In this document: positions 1-7,048 of the stretch, in pieces
Numbering within the stretch: position 1 is the stretch's first letter
How the letters are laid out: every line of letters begins with the position of its first letter
DNA from: Oxalobacteraceae bacterium
Lineage (GTDB): Bacteria; Pseudomonadota; Gammaproteobacteria; Burkholderiales; Burkholderiaceae_D
Reading direction: 5' to 3'
Length of the DNA: 8,013 nucleotides
NCBI GenBank assembly: GCA_027485535.1
Contig: JAIXQV010000168.1
Location: forward strand, 1 to 8,013
Position numbers and translations under genes: made by a program
Notes under the pieces: model-generated
What the model was told of the DNA's origin: nothing
Database searches by the model: none
The model's input: the letters and a program-made list of their open reading frames with translations, nothing else

Positions 1-31
1 AAAAAAGCCCGAGAGCACTGGCTATCGGGCT
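1..31 (-). terminator. Rho-independent terminator downstream of ptsI
   Basis: Read on the minus strand, a 7-bp stem (AGCCCGA with TCGGGCT, 31-25 and 12-6) encloses a smaller 3-bp stem (23-21 with 16-14) and a four-base loop. A run of six T follows at 6-1. The plus strand has no T run after the hairpin, so it works for minus-strand transcripts only. It lies about 190 bp past the ptsI stop and is the most likely end of the gsh-pts operon, or of a short RNA starting inside the gap. Confidence 0.85.
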
Positions 32-117
32 GGACTCGTATCGACTCGAGCTCGCTTTAGCCGTATTTGTCCGGGAAGTTCCCGCGCGCCCGCAAGCTAA
101 GGTCAAATCGGCGCATT
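1..117 (-). ncRNA. candidate short intergenic RNA after ptsI
   Basis: The stretch between the candidate promoter and the Rho-independent terminator would give a transcript of about 115 nt on the minus strand. It contains an inverted repeat CGGGAA-n-TTCCCG (84-72) and the terminator hairpin. Only tiny frames are present: a 19-codon one from 116, with no Shine-Dalgarno, and one from 121 that runs through the terminator. I do not recognise an RNA family. It could equally be the plain 3' untranslated end of the ptsI message. Confidence 0.22.
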
Positions 118-123
118 GCATGA

Positions 124-152
124 AGGATAGCGAAAGCGGCTGTTCGCGTCAA
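124..152 (-). promoter_or_regulatory. candidate sigma-70 promoter in the ptsI 3' region
   Basis: On the minus strand a -35 box TTGACG (152-147) is followed by exactly 17 bp and a -10 box TATCCT (129-124). These match the consensus at 5 of 6 and 4 of 6 positions. The start of transcription would fall near 117. No convincing reading frame follows, and a strong terminator lies only about 115 bp on. A chance match is possible, since the judgement rests on two hexamers. Confidence 0.35.
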
Positions 153-220
153 ACCGATCGCTGACGAGCCGGCGATCGCCGCTGCGAAGGCAGGGGCGCA
201 TTGGCTCCAGCTAGTCTCAT

Positions 221-1978
221 TTAAACCCGGCTCAGCTTCTCCATCGCATCGGCGATCGCTGCTGGCTCATAGACTTTCAGCACTTTTTTTGCAGCGGGCT
301 CAAGCAAGCCTAGATCACTGTTGAGTATTTCCTGCTTCACCGACAGCAGCTGCGCCGGGTGCATCGAGAATTCACGCAGACCCATGCCCAGCAGCAATCG
401 AGTCAATTTGGTATCTCCAGCAATTTCGCCGCAAACCGCCACTGGCACGCCGGCTTTGGCACCGGCCGATATAGTCATGGACAGCAGTTGCAGCACCGCC
501 GGATGCAGCGGGTTGTAGAGATGCGCGACCTCGTGATCCACTCTGTCGATGGCCAGCGTGTATTGAATCAGATCATTGGTGCCAATCGACAAAAAATCGA
601 GTCGCCTGATGAACAAGGGCAGCGTCAACGCCGCTGCAGGAATCTCGATCATCGCGCCGATCTTGATCTCTTGATCAAATTTTTTCTTGGCATCACGCAG
701 CTGCTGCTTGGCTTGCTCGATCATGCTCAGGGTCTGATCAATCTCGAAGGCATGCGCCAGCATCGGAATCAACAAATTGATCGGCCCATACGCTGACGCG
801 CGCAAGATCGCCCGCAACTGGGTGAGAAATAGCTGCGGCTCAGACAGGCAGTAACGAATCGCGCGCAAACCGAGCGCGGGGTTGAGTGCGGTTTCTTCAT
901 CCTTGTCGAGCGGCTTGTCAGCGCCGACATCCAGCGTACGAATGGTCACCGGCCGGCCCTTCATCGCGATCACTGCCTTGCGATAGGACTCGAATTGCTC
1001 ATCCTCGGATGGCGTGCGCGAGGCTTGACCACTATGCCCCATGAATAAAAATTCGGAGCGAAACAGCCCAACGCCAACGGCGCCCAGCTCGAGGGCACCG
1101 GCGCAATCTTCGGGTAGCTCGATGTTGGCCAGCAGATGGATAAACGTGCCATCCCGCGTAATCGCTGGCGTTTTTTTCAGCTTGCCGAGCTTTTTGCGCT
1201 CACGCAGCAGCTGCGCCTGTAGCTCACGGTACTGTTCCAGCACGATGGGCGCTGGATCGACGATCACCGTGCCTGCATCACCATCAATGATGACCCAGTC
1301 TTCGTCGTTGATTAGCTGTGACGCATTCGACATGCCAACGGCCGCCGGTATGTCGAGACTACGCGCCACGATGGCGGTATGCGAATTCTGGCCACCAAGG
1401 TCCGTCACAAAGCCGACAAACGTACGATCGCGAAACTGCAGCATATCGGCCGGCGAGATGTCGTGTGCAACAACGATAATCTGCGGCACGTACTGATCTT
1501 CAGAGACCGCAGGTACAGTCGGAAACGACTGCGCCGAGCCGGTCAACACTTTGAGCACACGCTCGCCAACCTGACGAATATCGTTTTTGCGCTCACGCAG
1601 ATAAGGATCTTCGATCTCGTCGAACTGCGCCGACAAGGCATCGATTTGTGACAGTAGCGCCCACTCGGCGTTGTAGTGCCGGCTGCGAATCATGCGCAGC
1701 GGTTCTTCAGAAATAATTGGGTCAGACAAGATCAGCGCGTGCACATCGATGAACGCGGCCAGTTCGGTGGGTGCATCTATCGGCAAATCGCGGCGCAGAA
1801 TACGTAGCTCTTCATTGACGCGCTCAATCGCGCTAGTCAGGCGATCAACTTCTGCTTCGAGGCGCTCCTCGGGCACGAGGTAATGTTTGACATCACGCGC
1901 TGCCGGCCGCAACAGATGCGCACGACCAATCGCGATGCCTCGCGATACCGGTATGCCGTGCAGCGTGAATGATGCCAT
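221..1978 (-). CDS. ptsI: Phosphoenolpyruvate-protein phosphotransferase (PTS Enzyme I)
   Basis: Cytoplasmic Enzyme I takes phosphate from phosphoenolpyruvate onto a histidine and passes it to HPr. The 585 residues are close to the usual 570-590. The N-terminal HPr-binding and swivelling domain covers about 1-230, with the phosphorylated His200 in GGQNSHTAI. The C-terminal PEP-binding barrel covers about 260-560: Arg307 in GLFRSEFLF, Arg347 in IRTLDVGADK, Glu445 in MIEIPAA, Asp469 and Arg479 in GTNDLIQYTLAIDR, and the proton donor Cys516 in CGEIAGD. All catalytic residues known from E. coli Enzyme I have counterparts. The start is 7 bp after the ptsH stop, with AGG of a Shine-Dalgarno overlapping that stop. 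It is the last gene of the operon and should phosphorylate the HPr encoded just before it. Confidence 0.97.
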   Translation of the reverse strand: MASFTLHGIPVSRGIAIGRAHLLRPAARDVKHYLVPEERLEAEVDRLTSAIERVNEELRILRRDLPIDAPTELAAFIDVHALILSDPIISEEPLRMIRSRHYNAEWALLSQIDALSAQFDEIEDPYLRERKNDIRQVGERVLKVLTGSAQSFPTVPAVSEDQYVPQIIVVAHDISPADMLQFRDRTFVGFVTDLGGQNSHTAIVARSLDIPAAVGMSNASQLINDEDWVIIDGDAGTVIVDPAPIVLEQYRELQAQLLRERKKLGKLKKTPAITRDGTFIHLLANIELPEDCAGALELGAVGVGLFRSEFLFMGHSGQASRTPSEDEQFESYRKAVIAMKGRPVTIRTLDVGADKPLDKDEETALNPALGLRAIRYCLSEPQLFLTQLRAILRASAYGPINLLIPMLAHAFEIDQTLSMIEQAKQQLRDAKKKFDQEIKIGAMIEIPAAALTLPLFIRRLDFLSIGTNDLIQYTLAIDRVDHEVAHLYNPLHPAVLQLLSMTISAGAKAGVPVAVCGEIAGDTKLTRLLLGMGLREFSMHPAQLLSVKQEILNSDLGLLEPAAKKVLKVYEPAAIADAMEKLSRV

Positions 1979-1985
1979 TGCGTAC

Positions 1986-2255
1986 CTATTCGCTCTCGCC
2001 GAAACGTGCCTCGATCAGCAGCACCAGGGCATCTATGCACTCCTGCTCATCAGGCCCTTCGGTCTCGATGGTGACATGGCTACCCTTGCCAGCGGCCAGC
2101 ATCATCACGCCCATGATCGACTTGGCATTCACACGGCGCTGGTTGCGGGTCATCCATACCTCGCTCTGATATTTCGCTGCCAGCTGGGTCAGCTTGGCGG
2201 ACGCGCGTGCGTGCAATCCTAGTTTGTTGATTATTTCGATGTCTCTGCTGATCAT
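1986..2255 (-). CDS. ptsH: Phosphocarrier protein HPr
   Basis: HPr is a small cytoplasmic carrier that receives phosphate from Enzyme I and hands it to EIIA proteins. The 89 residues fit the family. His15 in LGLHARAS is the phosphate carrier. Ser46 in NAKSIMGVM is the site used by HPr kinase/phosphorylase in organisms that have it, so regulatory serine phosphorylation is possible here (inference; hprK is not in the window). The frame stays open upstream to 2315, but the start at 2255 is chosen because it gives the standard N-terminus and leaves 20 bp after the EIIA stop; the longer start would overlap the EIIA gene. The Shine-Dalgarno is weak, so coupling to translation of the preceding gene is plausible. 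Confidence 0.96.
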   Translation of the reverse strand: MISRDIEIINKLGLHARASAKLTQLAAKYQSEVWMTRNQRRVNAKSIMGVMMLAAGKGSHVTIETEGPDEQECIDALVLLIEARFGESE

Positions 2256-2275
2256 GAGTGCTGTGTTTGAGTAGT

Positions 2276-2683
2276 TTAAGTAGGTGCCAGTTTCACCCGG
2301 CCATCGACGCGACAAGCACCATTTTGGCCGCCTGCCAGCGCCATCTCGAGGACAACATCCAGCGTGTCGTGGCGGTAGGTGATCGCCCGAAGAAGCATTG
2401 GCAGGCTGATGCCGGCAATCACTTCAACCTCGCCCGGCACGGGTAACTGCAAAGTGCAATTAGCTGGCGTGCCACCGACCACATCGGTAATTACTAGTAC
2501 GCCACTACCATCATTGATACGAGCAATCGCCGCATGCGCCAAGCCGCGAACTTCATCGGGGTTTTGATCTGCCAGTACATCGATGGCTTCTATCTGCGCT
2601 GGGGTTGCGCGAAATACGTGGCTTGCGGCCGCAATAAACGCCTGCCCAAGCGGCGCGTGAGTCAGTAGCAAAATGCCGACCAT
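2276..2683 (-). CDS. ptsM: PTS EIIA component, mannose (Man) family, stand-alone
   Basis: This 135-residue protein is a single EIIA-Man domain. His9 in LLLTHAPLG is the predicted phosphorylation site, Asp67 in ITDVVGGTPAN matches the active-site aspartate of the family, and ISLPMLL (92-98) is a typical core strand. It should take phosphate from His15 of HPr. E. coli ManX fuses this domain to EIIB; here EIIB is missing and no EIIC or EIID gene is nearby, so sugar transport is unlikely to be its direct job. Betaproteobacteria such as Cupriavidus carry the same trio, where it is named PtsM and thought to be regulatory. It follows gshB by 35 bp. The target is unknown from sequence. Confidence 0.92.
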   Translation of the reverse strand: MVGILLLTHAPLGQAFIAAASHVFRATPAQIEAIDVLADQNPDEVRGLAHAAIARINDGSGVLVITDVVGGTPANCTLQLPVPGEVEVIAGISLPMLLRAITYRHDTLDVVLEMALAGGQNGACRVDGRVKLAPT

Positions 2684-2718
2684 CAGTTATCGCCCGTAAG
2701 ATATTTTTATCGTGATTC

Positions 2719-3660
2719 TTAAAATTCACCGCGCTCGAGCGCGTCGATAAACATCGCAGCAACATCACACCCGGTTTGCTGCATGATTTCTTGAAAGCAG
2801 GTCGGGCTGGTAACGTTGATCTCGGTGAGATGCGCGCCAATGACGTCTAATCCTACCAGCATCAAGCCGCGCGACTGCAATATGGGGGCTAACGCCTCGC
2901 CTATCTCACGCTCACGCTCGGACAATGGCATGGCAATGCCGGTACCACCTGCCGCAAGATTACCCCTGACCTCGCCCGCCTGCGGCACGCGCGCCAAACA
3001 AAAGGGCACCACCTTGCCAGCAATCAGCAACACGCGCTTGTCACCGTTGACGATCTCCGGGATGTAGCGCTGCGCCATAATGGTACGGTGACCATTATCG
3101 GTCAGGGTCTCGACGATAGCGCCGAGGTTCATCGCATCATCACGCACGCGGAAAATACCCATACCGCCCATGCCATCGAGCGGCTTGAGAATAATGTCGC
3201 GATGCTCCGCATGAAAAGCGCGCAAATGCGACGCATCGCTGCTGACCAGTGTGGGCGCGGTGAACTGCGTGAATCCGGTGATGGCGAGTTTCTCGTTGTG
3301 ATTGCGAATTGCCGCCGGTCGGTTCACTACGCGCGCACCCTGTGTCTCAGCCAGTTCCAGCAAATGGGTGGCGTAGACATACTCCATATCGAATGGCGGA
3401 TCTGTGCGCTCAACCACCACATCAAATTCGTCGAGCGATTGCTGCGCAGTTTCTTCGACGCGATACCACGCACCGGTCTCGCCCGTAAGCACAAGCCGTG
3501 ACGCCTTGGCCAACACGCGACCATCGCGGATGATCATATCGGCGTGCCCGAACGCATACAGCACATGACCGCGCGCACTGGCTTCACGCATCATGGCGTA
3601 GGTAGAGTCCTTCTTCAGATTGAAGCTGGACAGCGGGTCGCAAGCGAAAGCGATTTTCAT
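2719..3660 (-). CDS. gshB: Glutathione synthetase
   Basis: GshB joins glycine to gamma-glutamylcysteine using ATP, the second step of glutathione synthesis in the cytoplasm. The 313 residues match the usual length of about 315. The N-terminal domain (about 1-120) begins MKIAFACDPL with KDSTYAMM and carries RTDPPFDMEY (85-94). The ATP-grasp part shows ILKPLDGMGGMGIFRV (157-172), the glycine-rich loop VRGNLAAGGTG (231-241), and the metal ligands Asp272, Glu280 and Asn282 in GLDVIGAHLTEINVTSP. The gene begins 17 bp after gshA stops, so the two steps of the pathway are encoded side by side. Its own Shine-Dalgarno is weak. Nothing is truncated or odd. Confidence 0.97.
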   Translation of the reverse strand: MKIAFACDPLSSFNLKKDSTYAMMREASARGHVLYAFGHADMIIRDGRVLAKASRLVLTGETGAWYRVEETAQQSLDEFDVVVERTDPPFDMEYVYATHLLELAETQGARVVNRPAAIRNHNEKLAITGFTQFTAPTLVSSDASHLRAFHAEHRDIILKPLDGMGGMGIFRVRDDAMNLGAIVETLTDNGHRTIMAQRYIPEIVNGDKRVLLIAGKVVPFCLARVPQAGEVRGNLAAGGTGIAMPLSEREREIGEALAPILQSRGLMLVGLDVIGAHLTEINVTSPTCFQEIMQQTGCDVAAMFIDALERGEF

Positions 3661-3677
3661 GCGGCTTGGCCGAGTGA

Positions 3678-4976
3678 TCAGTAATCTTCCGGATTCGGGT
3701 CGGTGCGCTCAATCTCCAGCGATGCCGCGAGCAAGGCAAGGCGCGCCACCACGCCGTACATATAGAATCGATTAGGCGCAGCAGTACCCGGTTTGGCCCC
3801 CAGATCGGGTAGCGAGTGCTGCTGCGCGAAAGCCAGCGGCACGAAATGCGCCCCTGGCGAATTCAGGTTTTCATCAACGCCGCGTTCGGCATGCACACGA
3901 TAAAAACCACCGATCACATAGCGATCAATCATGTACACCACCGGCTCAGCCACCGACTCATTAATTTGCTCGAAGCTGTGCACGCCTTCCTGCACAATCA
4001 CATCACTCACTTCGAGACCTTCTTTCACCACGGCCATCTTGTTGCGCTGCTTGCGATTCAGATCTTTCACTTCTGAAGCGTCGCGCACCGTCATGATGCC
4101 CATGCCATAGGTACCGGCATCTGCCTTGACGATGACGAAAGGTGCTTCCTTGATACCGTACTCTTTGTACTTCTTGCGAATTTTGGTGAGCACCGCATCA
4201 ACGCTTTGCGCAAGTTGCTCTTCACCCGTACGCTCGTGAAAATTGATGCTGCCGCATTTTGCGAAATACGGATTCACCATCCATGGATCAATGTCGATCA
4301 GCTTGCCGAATTTCTTGGCAATCTCATCGTAGGCAGCGAAATGATTGGTCTTGCGCCGCACCGCCCAACCGGCATGCAACGGCGGCAGCAAGGTTTGTTC
4401 ATGTAGCCCTTCCAAAATTGTTGGAATGCCTGCCGACAAATCATTGTTAAGCAAGATTGTGCAAGGGTCGAAGTTTTTAAGACCCAACCGACGGCCGTTG
4501 GCAGAACGCTCGAGCGGCTCCAGCGTGAGCGTGCCGCCCTCGGGCAGCTCTAGTGTGGTCGGGCTCTTGATGTCCTCAGACAAAGTACCCAGCCGCACAT
4601 TGAGACCAGTCTGACGAAAAATCTGGATCAAGCGCGCGACGTTCTGCAAGTAGAAGGTATTACGCGTATGCCGCTCAGGAATCAACAACAGGTTGCGCGC
4701 ATCCGGGCAGTATTTATCAATCGCCGCCATCGCTGCTTGCACGGCAAGCGGCAGCATTTCCTGTGCGATGTTATTGAAACCGCCTGGGAATAAATTGGTA
4801 TCCACCGGCGCCAACTTAAAGCCGGAATTGCGCATATCCACCGAACAGTAAAACGGAGGCGTGTGCTCCTGCCACTCGAGCCGAAACCACCGCTCGATGA
4901 CTGGGGTGGCGTCAAGAATCTTTTTCTCGAGTTCGAGCAACGGGCCGTTCAGGGCCGTGACCAGATGGGGAACCAT
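3678..4976 (-). CDS. gshA: Glutamate-cysteine ligase, T. ferrooxidans-type GshA
   Basis: GshA makes gamma-glutamylcysteine from glutamate and cysteine with ATP, the first and usually rate-limiting step of glutathione synthesis. The 432-residue protein resembles the T. ferrooxidans-type family of proteobacteria rather than the longer E. coli enzyme. Visible marks are DMRNSGFKLAPVDTNLFPGG (47-66), IPERHTRNTFYL (99-110), and an ATP-grasp-like segment VIVKADAGTYGMGIMTV (281-297). The assignment rests on family resemblance and on gshB directly downstream. The start has a good Shine-Dalgarno (AAGG, six bases before ATG). It is the first gene of the five-gene gsh-pts unit, and a possible promoter and leader hairpin lie just upstream. 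Confidence 0.93.
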   Translation of the reverse strand: MVPHLVTALNGPLLELEKKILDATPVIERWFRLEWQEHTPPFYCSVDMRNSGFKLAPVDTNLFPGGFNNIAQEMLPLAVQAAMAAIDKYCPDARNLLLIPERHTRNTFYLQNVARLIQIFRQTGLNVRLGTLSEDIKSPTTLELPEGGTLTLEPLERSANGRRLGLKNFDPCTILLNNDLSAGIPTILEGLHEQTLLPPLHAGWAVRRKTNHFAAYDEIAKKFGKLIDIDPWMVNPYFAKCGSINFHERTGEEQLAQSVDAVLTKIRKKYKEYGIKEAPFVIVKADAGTYGMGIMTVRDASEVKDLNRKQRNKMAVVKEGLEVSDVIVQEGVHSFEQINESVAEPVVYMIDRYVIGGFYRVHAERGVDENLNSPGAHFVPLAFAQQHSLPDLGAKPGTAAPNRFYMYGVVARLALLAASLEIERTDPNPEDY

Positions 4977-4997
4977 GGAAAACCTTGTGAATTCGGG

Positions 4998-5012
4998 GCG
5001 CGCGACGCGCGC
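4998..5012 (-). repeat. GC-only hairpin in the gshA leader
   Basis: A perfect inverted repeat of alternating G and C (GCGCGC, three bases, GCGCGC) sits 22-36 nt upstream of the gshA start and ends about 10 nt before its Shine-Dalgarno. In RNA it would form a very stable 6-bp stem. No T run follows, so it is not a terminator. It may affect mRNA stability or ribosome access. Confidence 0.5.
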
Positions 5013-5021
5013 AGGGGGGTA

Positions 5022-5036
5022 GATTCTAACGGAATC
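5022..5036 (-). promoter_or_regulatory. possible gshA -10 box inside a 15-bp dyad
   Basis: The minus strand reads GATTC-CGTTA-GAATC, a perfect 5-bp inverted repeat with a 5-base spacer. The hexamer TAGAAT (5028-5023) within it matches the -10 consensus at 5 of 6 positions and would start a leader of about 40 nt. No good -35 hexamer lies 16-18 bp upstream. If this is the promoter, a repressor or activator may bind the overlapping dyad. Confidence 0.35.
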
Positions 5037-5126
5037 GGTCAGGGTGGCCCGGCGCGATGCGCAAGCCTCCGATGCTGATCATATCCTTGGGTGGCGCCAG
5101 CGGAGTTTCTGAGCGGCTGAATAGAA

Positions 5127-5148
5127 GACGCCCTCTTGCGAGGGCGTC
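5127..5148 (-). terminator. Terminator hairpin after amtB (distal)
   Basis: A perfect 9-bp stem, GACGCCCTC with GAGGGCGTC, is closed on the minus strand by a GCAA tetraloop of the stable GNRA type. The tail is TTCTATT, a weak U tract. It begins 36 bp past the amtB stop and is the second of two tandem hairpins, so it probably ends the porin-glnK-amtB transcript and separates it from gshA. Confidence 0.75.
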
Positions 5149-5153
5149 CAAAT

Positions 5154-5169
5154 GGGCTCCGAAGAGCCC
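5154..5169 (-). terminator. Hairpin after amtB (proximal), UUCG loop
   Basis: The minus strand reads GGGCTC-TTCG-GAGCCC: a 6-bp stem capped by a UUCG tetraloop, followed by ATTT. It starts 15 bp after the amtB stop and lies 5 bp before the stronger hairpin. The tail is too short for a classical terminator, so it may instead protect the mRNA end or help the second hairpin. Confidence 0.55.
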
Positions 5170-5183
5170 GTACTGCGGGGAGA

Positions 5184-6677
5184 TCAGGAATGGTACGCAG
5201 TCTCGCCGTGGCTGGAGATATCCAGACCCTCACGCTCTTCCTCTTCGGTGACGCGCAAGCCAACGATCATGTCGACCACTTTGTAGGCAATGAAGGCCAC
5301 CACGCCGGACCAGATGACCGTGGTCAGGACCGCTTGCAGCTGAATCCAAAGCTGGCCAGCGATCGAGTACTCCGGTGATACGGCATTCGCGACATAGTCG
5401 TAGATGCCAGCGCCACCAAGGCTGGGCGAGGCGAACACGCCGGTCAGCAGCGCGCCAAGAATGCCGCCGACGCCGTGCACGCCGAATACGTCCAGCGAAT
5501 CATCGGCACCGAGCAGTCGCTTTAGGCCGTTCACGCCCCACAAGCAGACGACGCCCGCCAGCAGACCGATCACCAAACCGCCCATCAGGCCGACCAGACC
5601 AGCGGCTGGGGTGATCGCCACCAAGCCCGCAACCGCACCGGAGGCGGCACCCAGCATGGAGGGCTTGCCCTTGAGTACCCACTCGGCGAGGCTCCAGGAG
5701 ACTACCGCTGCCGCTGTTGCCAGCAGGGTGTTGGCGAAGGCCAGTGCAGCCGAGCCATTTGCCTCGAGTGCCGAACCGGCATTGAAGCCAAACCAGCCCA
5801 CCCACAGCATGGACGCACCGACCATGGTGAGCGTCAGCGAGTGCGGTGCCATGGCTTCACGGCCCAGACCAACGCGCTTGCCGAGCATGAACGCACCAAC
5901 CAGACCCGCCATCGCGGCGTTGATGTGAACGACCGTACCGCCAGCGAAATCCAGCGCGCCTTTTTGCCACAACCAGCCAGAAGCCGCGGTGGCTTTCTCG
6001 GCAGCGGCTGCGTCAGTGAACGCATCCGGACCGGGCCAGAACCACACCATGTGAGCAATTGGTACGTAAGAGAAAGTGAACCAGAGCACCATGAACAGCA
6101 CCACGGCGGAGAACTTGATCCGCTCGGCGAATGAACCGACGATCAGCGCACAAGTGATACCCGCAAAGCTGGCCTGGAAACAGGCGAACACCATCTCAGG
6201 GATGACTATGCCTTTACTGAAGGTAGCAGCCGGTGAATCAGGCGTCATGCCCTTCATGAACAAGCGATCAAGACCGCCGAAGAATGCGCCGCTCTCGGTA
6301 AATGCCAATGAGTAGCCGTAGATGAACCACAGCACGGTGATGAGCGAGAAAATCATCATCACTTGCATCAGCACCGACAGCATGTTCTTGGCGCGAACCA
6401 AGCCGCCGTAGAACAAGCCCAAGCCGGGCAAACACATCATGATCACGATGATGGTGGCAACCATCATCCAGGTGGTATCGCCTTTGTTGGGTACCGGGGC
6501 CGCCGCTGCCGGAGCTGCTGCATCAGCGGCGGGTGCAGCCGACGCAGCAGCTGCAGGTGCCTCGGCCGCAGGTGCGGCTGCGGCCGGTGCAGTGTCTTCA
6601 GCCGACACGATAGGCGTTGTACCGATCGCGAACAGCAGCAAGCCGGCGCTCGCTAGGTGAATAAGCCACTTTTTCAT
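5184..6677 (-). CDS. amtB: Ammonium transporter AmtB with Ala/Pro-rich N-terminal linker
   Basis: Inner-membrane Amt-family channel for ammonium, expected to form a trimer. Numbering from the chosen start (497 residues): signal peptide 1-26 ending in VSA, an Ala/Pro-rich stretch 27-64, then a core of about eleven membrane helices. Hallmarks are the twin histidines His251 (GGTVVHINAA) and His401 (GVHGVGG), Asp243 (ALDFAGG), the gate phenylalanines Phe167/Phe171 (FQASF) and Phe298 (GWFGFNAGSA), and SFAERIKFS. The start at 6677 is preferred over an in-frame ATG at 6683: the Shine-Dalgarno AAGGGG lies 8 bases before the first and only 2 before the second. Translation is probably coupled to glnK, whose stop overlaps this site; GlnK is the expected gating partner. 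Confidence 0.95.
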   Translation of the reverse strand: MKKWLIHLASAGLLLFAIGTTPIVSAEDTAPAAAAPAAEAPAAAASAAPAADAAAPAAAAPVPNKGDTTWMMVATIIVIMMCLPGLGLFYGGLVRAKNMLSVLMQVMMIFSLITVLWFIYGYSLAFTESGAFFGGLDRLFMKGMTPDSPAATFSKGIVIPEMVFACFQASFAGITCALIVGSFAERIKFSAVVLFMVLWFTFSYVPIAHMVWFWPGPDAFTDAAAAEKATAASGWLWQKGALDFAGGTVVHINAAMAGLVGAFMLGKRVGLGREAMAPHSLTLTMVGASMLWVGWFGFNAGSALEANGSAALAFANTLLATAAAVVSWSLAEWVLKGKPSMLGAASGAVAGLVAITPAAGLVGLMGGLVIGLLAGVVCLWGVNGLKRLLGADDSLDVFGVHGVGGILGALLTGVFASPSLGGAGIYDYVANAVSPEYSIAGQLWIQLQAVLTTVIWSGVVAFIAYKVVDMIVGLRVTEEEEREGLDISSHGETAYHS

Positions 6678-6685
6678 TTGCATAT

Positions 6686-6691
6686 CCCCTT
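6686..6691 (-). promoter_or_regulatory. Shine-Dalgarno of amtB overlapping the glnK stop
   Basis: The minus strand reads TAAGGGG, in which TAA is the glnK stop codon and AAGGGG is the ribosome-binding site of amtB. The overlap suggests translational coupling of the two partner proteins, and the spacing decides between the two possible amtB starts. Confidence 0.7.
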
Positions 6692-7028
6692 AGAGTGCTT
6701 CTTTGCCGGTTTCGCCCGTACGAATACGGACAACTTGCTGCAGGTCGTAAACGAAGATCTTGCCATCACCAATTTTTCCGGTCCGTGCAGCATTTTCGAT
6801 CGCCTCAATTGCGCGCTCGACAATCGCCTCGTCGACCGCTGCCTCGATTTTTGTCTTTGGCAGAAAGTCGACCACGTACTCGGCGCCGCGATAAAGCTCG
6901 GTGTGTCCTTTTTGGCGCCCGAAGCCTTTGACCTCAGTAACGGTAATACCTTGCACACCGATCGCTGAGAGCGCTTCGCGCACTTCATCGAGCTTGAACG
7001 GCTTGATGATGGCAGTGATGAGTTTCAT
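6690..7028 (-). CDS. glnK: Nitrogen regulatory protein P-II (GlnK)
   Basis: P-II proteins are trimeric sensors that bind ATP/ADP and 2-oxoglutarate and, under nitrogen excess, plug the AmtB channel. The 112 residues are the standard length. Visible are the start MKLITAIIKPFKLDE, the T-loop with the uridylylation site Tyr51 in YRGAEYVVDF, the B-loop TGKIGDGKIF (83-92) and the C-terminal VVRIRTGE. Residue 54 is Asp, as in E. coli GlnB rather than GlnK, so the name rests mainly on the linkage to amtB. The frame extends upstream to 7118 but would run into the porin gene; the start at 7028 has GAGG five bases before it. It sits 20 bp after the porin stop. Confidence 0.96.
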   Translation of the reverse strand: MKLITAIIKPFKLDEVREALSAIGVQGITVTEVKGFGRQKGHTELYRGAEYVVDFLPKTKIEAAVDEAIVERAIEAIENAARTGKIGDGKIFVYDLQQVVRIRTGETGKEAL

Positions 7029-7048
7029 TTCATCCTCGTTGGGGTTGA

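Noticed and set aside
103..201. Small minus-strand frame of about 32 codons after ptsI
   Set aside because: It has no Shine-Dalgarno, a composition rich in Arg and Ser and no family resemblance; likely chance.
359..796. 145-codon plus-strand open frame opposite ptsI
   Set aside because: It is antisense to the conserved Enzyme I coding region, lacks a recognisable product or Shine-Dalgarno, and looks like a codon-bias shadow.
1986..2315. Longer HPr start at 2315
   Set aside because: The extra 20 residues overlap the EIIA gene and are absent from the family; the start at 2255 gives His15 and Ser46 at the standard positions.
2700..2711. AT-rich GATA-N4-TATC repeat between gshB and EIIA as an internal promoter or terminator
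   Set aside because: The arms are only 4 bp of A/T, and I find no -35 hexamer with proper spacing; it is probably just a short AT-rich gap.
5404..5928. 174-codon plus-strand open frame opposite amtB
   Set aside because: It is rich in Pro, Arg, Ala and Ser as expected for the reverse of a membrane protein gene, and the amtB reading is unambiguous.
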